A model generated the notes under the pieces. It was not told the origin of the DNA. It was given only the letters and a program-made list of their open reading frames with translations, and made no database searches. From contig CM065322.1 of assembly GCA_033032175.1 (NCBI GenBank), positions 10,230,001 through 10,294,000 of the forward strand: a stretch of 64,000 nt of DNA, written 5' to 3'. Each line of letters starts with the position of its first letter. The stretch's first letter is position 1. The translations under genes were made by a program, and so were the position numbers. Origin of the DNA: Saturnia japonica (Eukaryota > Arthropoda > Insecta > Lepidoptera > Saturniidae). This document shows, one piece after another, positions 11,021 through 23,500 of the stretch.

Positions 11021-13302
11021 TACATCGATAATTTTGATGTGTTTTAAAGCTAAAATATGTTCTTGACGGCAATATTATCTATGATGAAGTGTTGCCATTA
11101 TCCCAAAATCAGAAAACTGCAACTGCGCTCCTAGTAACCTATATTAGTGATAGATAATACACTAATACGAAGCGCCGAGCGAGCACTTTAGTGCATCGAG
11201 TTTATAACACTTAGGTTTCAGTTTGAGTTTGCTTCGGAAATATTAAAACTCCTACTTATGTGACAAGATTATAAACTACCAATACAGTCCGAATAATATA
11301 AATCTTAACCAACAACCAACCATTTACAATATTTTTGGTTCGTGTTTATTTTATGTTAAAATTACGACATTATAATTATAACACTTACTAATGGTATGTG
11401 ATCCCATTTTTTTTTAATTTAGGTATAACGTTTTATACAATGTAATTTATTTAACTTTTTTAAATACCAACTCGATATCCTCAGAAGTAGAAGCTACGAG
11501 TATGAATCTATTATCACTTGTGTCAGTTAAGATTATGGTCCTTTTTGTGGTTCGTTTTAAAATAGCTATTGGCTGCAAAGACCACTTAACACTAGGTGGA
11601 CTACATTAGTGCCCAATTGGTTATATTATTTTTTTCAAAATATAAATTGAAAAATTAGCCTTATGTTGTAGTATAATTATTAACTATGCGATAAAAATAT
11701 CTATACGTAAATATTTTTGCGGGAGTTATTTATGATCATGAAAATTATATTATTATTATTAAAGTTTGGTTTAGTGCATGATTAATGGTAATAGGCTGGC
11801 CCCCTATTACATGGGACCTAAAAACATACTCGGCGAACTGTGGGTGTACATTAAGTACACCTCTTCCTAACCCTTCGGAGAATACAGGCATGATGGTATG
11901 TTATGTAAAAATCTCTATCTTGGTCTCATTATCTGTCTATCTGTTTATGTTCTTTTAACGAAAAAAGCCACTTACCCTATAGACATAGTTTTTCTTTTAA
12001 TTCATAGATACGTTCTCTGGCCAGGTTATAGTTATATTTTGTTAGTTAACATTACATAGGAAAAAAATAGTAACGGGTAGTAACGACGATTTTGGGGCGC
12101 TTAAATCGCTTACGCTGAGTAAACCATAAGAGATTAGTCTAATTAATGGAAAATATAATTCTAGATCTTAAAATTCCTATCCTATCGTCCTATATCCTAT
12201 GGTTTTTCCCACTTCTCGTACTTACTTACAGTTTGCCAGATTGCTTGGTGTTCATGGTTCCTGCTTCGCTTCTTAGGACCATAGCGTGAAGTTACATAAC
12301 TTGTATCTAACTTTTTTTAATAAATAGGCTATAAAATGTAAAAAGAGTTTTTAATTGTATTTATAGTTCCAACAAAAAAAAAAACATTCTCTCCAGCTTT
12401 ATTTTAGTATACTCTTAGTTATAAAGGTATATGTAGTGGGGAAGGATTTATCATGTCCTCCGTCAATCACACGGGGTGTGACAGTATACTTCGGCATCGC
12501 CATGGGAAATACACTAAGTGCTTTCTCTATTTCATACCAATGTACGTAACTACTGTATTATGCTGCGTTTAGAATATTCATTTGACGCGAAACTTCATAT
12601 AAGTTAACTCCTGTAACACTTGAACTGATAATATTTATTGTAAAGACAATTTTACGTAATAAATCAGTATCCTCTACGTATAGGCTACTCTGTATATCTT
12701 GACCTACAAATTCATTTTCAATTTCTTTATATATATTGTTAGGTATTCATGGCTACCCTCGTCGAGAAGTTGGGGTATAGTCATAATTGGATATCCACAA
12801 CTACCCTACTGCTCGGACCGATTGAAACGGTATATAAGGCGCAGTGCATATGTATATTGACATCTTTCAGATCCCTAAACAAACATACTAATGTTTCCTT
12901 CCTTCATCCCAGGAGGCGGGGAACATGTATATGTTAGTTAGCTCGAATTTACGGATAGGGTATTAGTCGGATCGCGTCTTAAGTGCAATCGCGGCAACCA
13001 CCCAAGCCGAGGTCCGGCCACTTTGGCACCCTTGAGCTAGTTGTCTTTACTTTCGCAGCTGAGTGTTTTAAGCGCTCGCCCCCAAGTCCCGGTGAAGCTG
13101 TAAAAGCCGTCTGAGGCTTTAGGGCCCTTATGGCTAACAATATAGTCAATCAGAAAAAAAAGCACGCTGACATAGTGTCTCTTGCACCGTCGTAACGTGA
13201 AGACCTCTCGTGTCCTGGTGTTGCTTCGTGCAACTTACTATGTCGGAATCCGAAGAGAGAGGCAGTCTTGCTGGACCTGTTGGATAGACCTCTGTATCCT
13301 GG
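11021..13302 (+). repeat. Direct segmental duplication, copy B (without the LINE)
   Basis: It matches copy A (4805-6709 plus 8729-9116) with scattered substitutions and small indels. It preserves the uninterrupted insertion site of the LINE at about 12927. No host coding frame was recognised. Confidence 0.85.
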
Positions 13303-13353
13303 TGTGACTCTATTTTCGAATTTGACCTTAAGGACATATCTTTAAGGCTGCGG

Positions 13354-16203
13354 ATAAGGACCCTGAAGCCTCAGACGTCTTTTACAGCTTCACAGGGCTT
13401 GAACGATTGTAATATACGAAGCAAGATGGGAAGCGAGATGGCACTCTCAAGAACACTGTTTATTGTAGTCAACTTAACTGGGGACCTAGCATGATTGCCT
13501 TTGTATCGCTAATGCTAACAAAAAAATAAATGAAATTTACATATCACAACGTTAGATCACGTGAAATGTCAATTTCCTAAAAAAAATTATCGTTTTCCTT
13601 TGCGTTAGCGTTAACGTTTGTAGAAATGTAACTTGGCTATGCAGAAAGGAAAAGAGGTGTGAAAAAAAATAGATCTTATACACTACCAGATATTATATAT
13701 TACATTAATAAAATAATTAATGGTCGTACTAAGTCTAAAACACGAAATGAAATCTATATTTCTAGTATTAACACTATGACAGTCATTTACACAATCTAGC
13801 TTAAGTAAGTTTTTACGAACATACATTAAGTTGTCAACGATGTATTGGGAGGCTAATATATTTTAATAGGACTTAAATCTGAATTTGCCAACGCAAACTA
13901 AATAAAAACGCAAATATTTAAATTCTATGAAACGAATCAAACTTGCACTAGATTCTGCGCCCCGAGATATATTTGCTAGACCGAGACTTCTTTTCACTAG
14001 TAGAAATTGTGTTTACTATTTTTATGGCGGTCGCATTGAATTCTCTGAGTTCAAAATAGAAACTTGAATTCGGTCATACCGCGTTCGCGTTTACTTTGCA
14101 AATATTGAATTTTATATGAAGTTAAGGCGAACTGTTCTCTGTTCGTGTATTTCTCTTAAAAAGTTTGTATTTATTTCAGAGCAGGTTGCATATTTTAATT
14201 TATTATATCTTATCTATATTAATAAATCTTTAGTTCTGTTTGTACATGTATTTTTCCCTATAAAGCTATAAAATTTAGTATAATTGACATTGATCATGAA
14301 TATGTCAAACTGCTCAAAGATTTCGTTATACTATTTGAAGTGGTTGATGATTAATTACCCTTTAACACTAACCAGTCGAATGATTATTGCGTAATTTTAA
14401 CCATTTATGCAGCACGCGCAATGGAAGCTCTCGAAAGGAATAATTTTCACCCGTTTTTGCAACATTTTTCATTTATGCTCCGCTCCTTTAAATGAGCTAA
14501 CCAACACTAAAATATTTTTCCATTCAAACCATTATTTCCTTAGGTTAATACGTTCAACCAAACAAACAAAGTTTTTAACTTTATATCTTCATTTTACTTT
14601 TCTTAATTTAACTTAAGTGAGCTGTTCTCATTAGGAGGTATGTCAGGTCATTTTGAATAATTAAAAAAATTGTAAATCAAACTATATGGTACACAGGTAC
14701 CGAAAAGTTACGTTTTAATTTGTTACATGAAAAAAAAATCTCAAATTAACAATAAATAGCAATAGCAAAAAACTACTATGATTACTATTATAAGGTTGAA
14801 GTCTGTAAAGTTTTAATTTTTTATAACCAGTTGTTTTGGCTGGAATAGGAAATTAATTATTCAAAACATTATTCATTTAATTTAGTCTTCAGAATTTAAG
14901 TACATTAAAACATTTAAGATATTGTATTGTGCTTTTTGTCGTAGTCACTTAGAATACGCTTCTCGACCCTGACTATAATGTATACATATTTCGTATTTAA
15001 CGTATCCAGAAACGTTTCCTTCGATACCTACAAATCAGAACCTCTTTTTATTTACTTAATTAGGTAGGTATATAGAGCGATGTAAACATTTATATTTTCT
15101 TCCACTCTATGAACGACGTAAAATAACTGATCTATCTTATTTAAGAATCACAGTCAATGGAATTGTAGACTGTCCAGAACTCTTTTCGAAAATTCAGTTA
15201 TGTGTACCTACAAACATAACATTCAGAAAAACCAAACTTTTATTTGTACCATTTATAAGGAATACATAATATTATTATTTAAAAAAAATCATTTTTAATC
15301 CGGGCGTGTAAACAATTAAATTTTTTAGATGATAGTGTTGATCTATTTAATACAAGTGTGTCTACCCTAAAGCGCAGTTTATGCAGACTTTTCATTAAAT
15401 AATTTTAGTTTGTGTTAATTTTGTGTTTCTTTTCACAGCTGACTTTCTTTCTTTTTTGATTTCTATTTGTGAAAACTTGTAAATGGCCTTCCATTTCGAT
15501 TATTTTTACCTCCTAATTTTTTCTATTAGCTGTAAGTTTTCCTAACAATCTTGTTATCCTTAGTTTCACTACACAAGTACTTACCATACTGTGAAGATTC
15601 CATCGGTATCAATTACTTATATTAGGATTCTACATTACTACAAACTGTCACAGACGCCAAGCGCTGTGGCTTTTGAGAGCTTTATCAATATTATAGTTCC
15701 ACTTTACTCAAGCAGCTACAAATAATACATTAAGATGAAGTTATAATTGATTGTGGATTTCTGTGCGTCAAGAGTGGGTACAACGTGTCTTGGGAATGAA
15801 CTATGCGGTATCGTTTACAGTTTCACATATTTAATCCTATTTATAACACCGAATTATTTATGTTCATTCATATTTTAAAGTTATCTATTTTGCTTTGTAA
15901 CTTATTTAATGAAGTTTATTAATTAAGTATATATTTAAATATGATTATCTCTGAAACTACCATTTTTTTAAAATTTATTTAGAGGCTTTTATACTTTGTA
16001 TATATCAGCCCCGTAGAAACTATCATTTTGATTTCAACAATTATTTTTGCATTAAGTCGTCTAATTATTGAGAAAATTTTGATACACTGATAAATAAATA
16101 ATAAAAAAATTCTTAATTTTAATTTCCTTTTTTTAATACAAGTTTTTAATATTTAACCTGGTAAAAAATTCCTACCCAAGTAACAAAGATACCAAATGCA
16201 AAA
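13354..16203 (+). repeat. Direct segmental duplication of 2.85 kb, copy 1
   Basis: It matches 17321-20028 at a constant offset of about 3.97 kb. Inside are a reversed short poly-A-family piece (13354-13400), a repeat with the CAAACAAACAAAG tail (about 14400-14600), and the repeat around 15640-15860 that also occurs at 41325-41940. It is AT-rich and no gene is seen. Confidence 0.9.
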
Positions 16204-16242
16204 ATTTGGGCTTGGGACCGAACACAAAGTCATATGCATAAA

Positions 16243-16455
16243 TTGCGAAAACGATAATCTTTATCTAGACACACGAGAGTGTGTCAACCAAGTTCGGATA
16301 AGAAAAAGGCGACACACCAGCCAGTTGTATAATTTATACGAACCATTTCGAGCAACTTTCGACCCCTCCATAAGTTAAAAACTATTCGGCCTGAACACTT
16401 AAAATTAAAATTTGCCAATTTACAAATCCCACATTTAAAAAAAAGTAATGAATTA
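16243..16455 (+). repeat. Duplicated 213-bp segment, copy 1
   Basis: The segment from GCGAAAACGATAATC to AAAGTAATGAATTA matches 21803-22013. At 16455 it joins abruptly to the segment shared with 9535-9802. Confidence 0.85.
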
Positions 16456-16722
16456 TCCTTCATGGATCTGATATTGTAAGGAGGGAACATATTAGTCTGA
16501 AAATGGTCCCACAGTTTACGGTACCTACCTACCACCTACGATAAAGATGATATGCTGAGAACTTTTTAGTTCGTGCCGAGATTTATTTTTATTTTATTTC
16601 GTAAGGCACAAATATAGGTAAGAAAAAAAAAAACTAATAAATTAACTCTAAATACCTCTTAAATCTAAAACCCTATAACATATATGCACAACTTTAATTG
16701 TTATCAAGTACTGTTTATAGTA
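16456..16722 (+). repeat. Duplicated segment, copy 2
   Basis: It matches 9535-9802. From 16723 to 17320 the sequence is single-copy and AT-rich, and no gene is seen. Confidence 0.85.
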
Positions 16723-17320
16723 AATGGACGATGAAAATCTAACAATTAAATAGAAAGAAATATATTAAGTGAGTGAGTTTTTAAATTTAGGAAGTCTGGT
16801 GAAAAATATGTCTTGTTGTAAGTTAACTTTGTTATATCATCGCCTACACATTCTATTAATACGACTATTCTCCAATACATTATTGCTATAGGGGGGAACA
16901 TTAAACAATTGTTAATATCTTACAAAACGAGTGAGCACCTTTATATTGAGTTTACCCAACAATTCACTACCAAGAGTACCATTTGATGCTTTGCGAAGCG
17001 TACATAGCTCTAGGTAAGAGGAGTTTATTAACAGAATCATCAAATTATTGCTAGTTATCAGGATAACTTAGGGTACTTTTATGCAAAATTGATTAAAACG
17101 TAGTTTTTTTTGACAAAATGCGATAATGGTACAATACATTTTAGGATGAGGATCGGGGGAACCAGTATAATGCTGTTTTACGTTTAGCATTTGGTCTGAT
17201 ATTAATGACGATGTGGCCCAAGATGGTATAACGCTAAGCCTAGTGAGGGCACTGCTCAATATTTGAACCCAGGTCGATTGTAATTTTTCTTTAGAACTGA
17301 CTATATATATACTGTTAGCC

Positions 17321-20028
17321 ATAAGGACCCTGAAGCCTCAGACGTCTTTTACAGCTTCACAGGGCTTGAACGATTGTAATATACGAAGCAAGATGGGAAG
17401 CGAGATGGCACTCTCAAGAACACTGTTTATTGTAGTCAACTTAACTGGGGACCTAGCATGATTGCCTTTGTATCGCTAATGCTAACAAAAAAATAAATGA
17501 AATTTACATATCACAACGTTAGATCACGTGAAATGTCAATTTCCTAAAAAAAATTATCGTTTTCCTTTGCATTAGCGTTAACGTTTGTAGAAATGTAACT
17601 TGGCTATGCAGAAAGGAAAAGAGGTGTGAAAAAAAATAGATCTTATACACTACCAGATATTATATATTACATTAATAAAATAATTAATGGTCGTACTAAG
17701 TCTAAAACACGAAATGAGATCTATATTTCTAGTATTAACACTATGACAGTCATTTACACAATCTAGCTTAAGTAAGTTATACGAACATACATTAAGTTGT
17801 CAACGATGTATTAGGAGGCTAATATATTTTAATAGGACTTAAATCTGAATTTGCCAACGCAAACTAAATAAAAACGCAAATATTTAAATTCTATGAAACG
17901 AATCAAACTTGCACTAGATTCTGTGCCCCGAGATATATTTGCTAGACCGAGACTTCTTTTCACTAGTAGAAATTGTGTTTACTATTTTTATGGCGGTCGC
18001 ATTGAATTCTCCGAGTTCAAAATAGAAACTTGAATTCGGTCATACCGCGTTCGCGTTTACTTTGCAAATATTGAATTTTATATGAAGTTAAGGCGAACTG
18101 TTCTCTGTTCGTGTATTTCTCTTAAAAAGTTTGTATTTATTTCAGAGCAGGTTGCATATTTTAATTTATTATATCTTATCTATATTAATAAATCTTTAGT
18201 TCTGTTTGTACATGTATTTTTCCCTATAAAGCTATAAAATTTAGTATAATTGACATTGATCATGAATATGTCAAACTGCTCAAAGATTTCGATATACTAT
18301 TTGAAGTGGTTGATGATTAATTACCCTTTAACACTAACCAGTCGAATGATTATTGCGTAATTTTAACCATTTATGCAGCACGCGCAATGGAAGCTCTCAA
18401 AAGGAATAATTTTCACCCGTTTTTGCAACATTTTTAATTTATGCTCCGCTCCTTTAAATGAGCTATCCAACACTAAAATATTTTTCCATTCAAACCATTA
18501 TTTCCTTAGGTTAATACGTTCAACCAAACAAACAAAGTTTTTAACTTTATATCTTCATTTTACTTTTCTTAATTTAACTTAAGTGAGCTGTTCTCATTAG
18601 GAGGTATGTCAGGTCATTTTGAATAATTAAAAAAATTGTAAATCAAACTATATGGTACACAGGTACCGGAAAGTTACGTTTTAATTTGTTACATGAAAAA
18701 AAATCCCAAATTAACAATAAATAGCAATAGCAAAAAACTACTACGATTACTATTATAAGGTTGAAGTCTGTAAAGTTTTAATTTTTTATAACCAGTTGTT
18801 TTGGCCGGAATAGGAAATTAATTATTCAAAACATTATTCTTTCCTTCGATACCTACAAATCAGAACCTCTTTTTATTTACTTAATTAGGTAGGTATATAG
18901 AGCGATGTAAACATTTATATTTTCTTCCACTCTATGAACGACGTAAAATAACTGATCTATCTTATTTAAGAATCACAGTCAATGGAATTGTAGACTGTCC
19001 AGAACTCTTTTCGAAAATTCAGTTATGTGTACCTACAAACATAACATTCAGAAAAACCAAACTTTTATATGTACCATTTATAAGGAATACATAATATTAT
19101 TATTAAAAAAAAATCATTTTTAATCCGGGCGTGTAAACAATTAAATTTTTTAGATGATAGTGTTGATCTATTTAATACAAGTGTGTCTACCCTAAAGCGC
19201 AGTTTATGCAGACTTTTCATTAAATAATTTTAGTTTGTGTTAATTTTGTGTTTCTTTTCACAGCTGACTTTCTTTCTTTTTTGTTTTCTATTTGTGAAAA
19301 CTTGTAAATGACCTTCCATTTCGATTATTTTTACCTCCTACTTTTTTCTATTAGCTGTAAGTTTTCCTAACAATCTTGTTATCCTTAGTTTCACTACACA
19401 AGTACTTACCATACTGTGAAGATTCCATCGGTATCAATTACTTATATTAGGATTCTACATTACTACAAACTGTCACAGACGCCAAGCGCTGTGGCTTTTG
19501 AGAGCTTTATCAATATTATAGTTCCACTTTACTCAAGCAGCTACAAATAATACATTAAGATGAAGTTATAATTGATTGTGGATTTCTGTGCGTCAAGAGT
19601 GGGTACAACGTGTCTTGGGAATGAACTATGCGGTATCGTTTACAGTTTCACATATTTAATCCTATTTATAACACCGAATTATTTATGTTCATTCATATTT
19701 TAAAGTTATCTATTTTGCTTTGTAACTTATTTAATGAAGTTTATTAATTAAGTATATATTTAAATATGATTATCTCTGAAACTACCATTTTTTTAAAATT
19801 TATTTAGAGGCTTTTATACTTTGTATATATCAGCCCCATAGAAACTATCATTTTGATTTCAACAATTATTTTTGCATTAAGTCGTCTAATTATTGAGAAA
19901 ATTTTGATACACTGATAAATAAATAATAAAAAAATTCTTAATTTTAATTTCCTTTTTTTAATAAAAGTTTTTAATATTTAAGCTGGTAAAAAATTCCTGC
20001 CCAAGTAACAAAGATACCACCAAATGCA
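17321..20028 (+). repeat. Direct segmental duplication of 2.85 kb, copy 2
   Basis: It matches 13354-16203 but lacks about 140 bp (the counterpart of roughly 14878-15017, missing at 18840). Other differences are single bases and homopolymer lengths. Confidence 0.9.
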
Positions 20029-20428
20029 AACACCCTCCGCCAATAATGCATTATTTTAAAACAAATTTTTAATACCATAAAAAAAGTTACATTAAGTCAT
20101 CCTTAAAAGATAAATATATAGTACCGCGGATTTATTTTTATAACTTTTTAAAAGAAACAATTATGTGAAATATAATTTTTGCCTAACTTTAACCATACGC
20201 AGCGCACGCAATATAATCTCTCAAAAGCAAGCATGTAACACGATGTTACATAGCCTTATACCTTTTTAGATAAATGGGCTATGCAACACAAAAACAACTT
20301 TTCCATTCGAACCAGTAATAGTTCCTGAGATTAGCGCCTTCAACCAAACAAACAAACTCTTCAGCTTTATAATATTTTGGGTATAAAAGTATAAATTTAA
20401 TATTATTAAATTATAATTTTCGTAAAGT

Positions 20429-20580
20429 TTAATCAACATTTATTGTTCTAAAAGTCCCAGGAATTCCAATATATTCGTCATATTTGTCAGTCAGCCGATA
20501 TGATTCGTTGACACGCGTTTTCTTGGTCCAGTTCAGGTACTCCATACTTTCCGCAGAAGAAAGTAGATCAATCCAGTCCT
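20429..20580 (-). CDS. CRAL-TRIO gene, last exon, distal duplicate
   Basis: This copy of the last exon is intact and encodes the same peptide as 23803-23652, ending FRTINVD and TAA at 20429-20431. The acceptor is TTTTGCAG. A shared repeat tail (AACAAACAAAC, then TTTATAATATT) follows directly downstream on this strand in both copies. Confidence 0.85.
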
Positions 20581-23500
20581 CTGCAAAATAAACGCTTTTA
20601 TAGATACTAAATTACATTACAATTAGCTAATAATTTAGAAAAAACTAAACTACTTTTATGACAATGACCGTCTTTTAATTCTCATCTCTGATCAATTGCC
20701 GCTGCTCATGTAATATAATTAAAACTAGCTGTGCCCGTGGCTTCGCTCACGTAGACTACAGAATGCCCGCGCGAATCTTACTCCCCCGCTCCCGGCTATT
20801 TTAAAGACAAAAATGCTTATTGTGGGTGTTCTTTAGTGTGTCCCTAACTTTTTGTAGGTCTTTTTAATGCCTAAAATTATGTAGTACATTAATTTGCTAT
20901 ATATCTTATGGTTTACTCAGCGTAAGGCATTTAAGCACCCGAATTTATTCACCATGACCAGTTTTTTTTTATTTGTGCGGAACCCTAATTATTTATCTAA
21001 AATAATAGAAGCCTAAATTACTTCCTATAAATTCAGATATCTACCAGTGAAAGTACCGTCAAAATCGGACTATCCGTTTCGTAGATTACCCGGAACAAAC
21101 AGACAGATAGACAGACAGACAAACAAGAATTTTAAAAATAGGTTTTTTGTTATAGGTATCGTATATACTTTCATATATACTTAGTAAAAAGCTGTTATTT
21201 TGACATTACAAACGGACACTTCAATTTTATTAGTTGTATAGATAGGTCCTGCTTACCTAGCAGGAATTTAAACACACTAGCTAGAGTATATAAAAACATA
21301 GACTGCCGACAGAAGTGAAAAGTTAAAACTTTGGTATATCTATATTTAAAAAAAAATCAAAAGAATTATAGTATGAATTAATTAACTACCTAACATTATT
21401 AATAAACATATAAAATTACCACATGAGTATAAATCAAAGAATGTACTACTGTAAATATATAAAACGAAGTATGTATATACAACTACTTAATATAAATTAG
21501 TTTCTGCGACAACGTACCTTGCAATTCTTCGAGGGATCGTTCTGTACCTCCGTATTCAACGGGCAATATATTCTTAGGGTAACATTCATGGAGAGAGTCC
21601 ATATCTTTATGTACATAGATCCTTTGTCCTATCTTTGGACCGAAGAGTGGGCGCATGATCGTTAACAATGACTCCACGGATTTTGATGGAGTTACAATAT
21701 GTATCCCTTTTATTCTCAACCCATATCCATCCTAGAAGTAAGGCAATAAAAATAACTCAGAGCATTCCAGTTTTCATTCAGACAATTCTGGTTCAAATCC
21801 TTGCGAAAACGATAATCTTTATCTAGACACACGAGAGTGTGTCAACCAAGTTCGGATAAGAAAAAGGCGACACACCAGCCAGTTGTATAATTTATACGAA
21901 CCATTTCGAGCAACTTTCGACCCCTCCATAAGTTAAAAACTATTCGGCCTGAACACTTAAAATTAAAATTTGCCAATTTACAAATCCCACATTTAAAAAA
22001 AAGTAATGAATTATTTTGTAACTAAATTAAAGAACGCACATTCCTACAGTTATAATTAAAGGAATAGCTATGTATCTTAGCATCCGTTACATTTCAGCTC
22101 TTTTATCGGTGACGACTACCCAGAATGTCGTTTTATGAAACTTAGCTTTTTTCTACATTTATGTTTTTGTTGGGATTATTAATTCTAAATTTCACACTTT
22201 ATGGGACTCTAAATTTCAGTCCACTTTTTAAATGTGCCATAAGCCATTTTAATGTCTATCGATATACTTACAGAGAAAGAGGCATCATAGATATCCAAGG
22301 CTAGAAGTAAACAACCACAATCTAAGCTGATATATACAAAAATAGTAAATAATATTTCATTACTGGTGGTGCCCCGCGGCCCTGCACGCGTTTATTACGC
22401 AGTAATTATTTTCGTTTCGTAATTTTTTAATGACAATAATTATAGCCCATCGATTGAGGAATTCCTGATACAAGGAGATAAAAAATAATATCCGTATACA
22501 AAACAAATTAAGTACCACAAATCATGCTAATTTTATTACATGAGCATTCCAATTGTTGTTACAAACAGCGCGGTAACACCCATATCTCTGACAAAGCGAT
22601 TGCGTACCTACCAGCCCTGAACACGTCCTGACGCGAGTAACGATTGACATATAAATGTACATTATAATAAATGTTTATCTATTATTATTAATTACGACCC
22701 ATCAGCAGCGTGGAAAAGCAAAGGTGATGAATTTAGGTGAAAATGTAATACTTAAAAGCTGTATCAATATTGATCAGGGGTTATTTTTAACACGAAAGAT
22801 AACGGGTACAAAATATAATAACGCAATAAATTTTGGGTAGTGTATATATAATATGTAAGGTTGTTATATCCTTTTTTTAAATATATTTTTTGTTGTTTAT
22901 ATTATTTTTTCAGTCTAATATTAATTGTGACAATATTTCTTAGGCAGATTTTGAAATATGTAAGTTTTCAAATATTTATTTATATTAAAACTAACTGACC
23001 CGCATTACTTCATCTGCGTCACATAATACAATAAATTTAGGGTGCCGCCCGCCTCCCACATCATTCAGCATAATAAAAATGCGCACGCGGTGGTATTTGA
23101 TCATAATTTTGCTGCGGAGTTGTTTTAAAATTTTGATATCTCCTAAGATATTCATTCAAATTAATTGATGTAAAGGGAAATTTAATTCAAAATTAAATAC
23201 TTGTGATAAATAACGTATTTATTTCGATAAGGATTAATACCATGTTTATAAAAACACCCTCCGCCAATAATGCATTATTTTAGAACAAATTTTAATACCA
23301 TAAAAAAAGTTACATTAAGTCATCCTTAAAAGATAAATATATAGTACCGCGGATTTATTTTTATAACTTTTTAAAAGAAACAATTATGTGAAATATAATT
23401 TTTGCCTAACTTTAACCATACGCAGCGCACGCAATAGAATCTCTCAAAAGCAAGCATGTAACACGATGTTACATAGCCTTATACCTTTTTAGATAAATGG

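Larger units (their letters stand above)
20027..21800 (+). repeat. Direct duplication carrying the two terminal CRAL-TRIO exons, distal copy
   Basis: It matches 23252-25018 and carries exons 5 and 6 of the gene, the intron between them, and a 520-bp repeat inside that intron. At 21800 it joins a segment that in the other copy is replaced by CTTGTAAATTGC. Confidence 0.9.

Noticed and set aside
20200..20400. The repeat tail next to the CRAL-TRIO last exon as a regulatory 3' UTR element.
   Set aside because: The same tail (AACAAACAAAC and TTATAATATT) occurs at many unrelated places in the window, so it is an ordinary repeat end.
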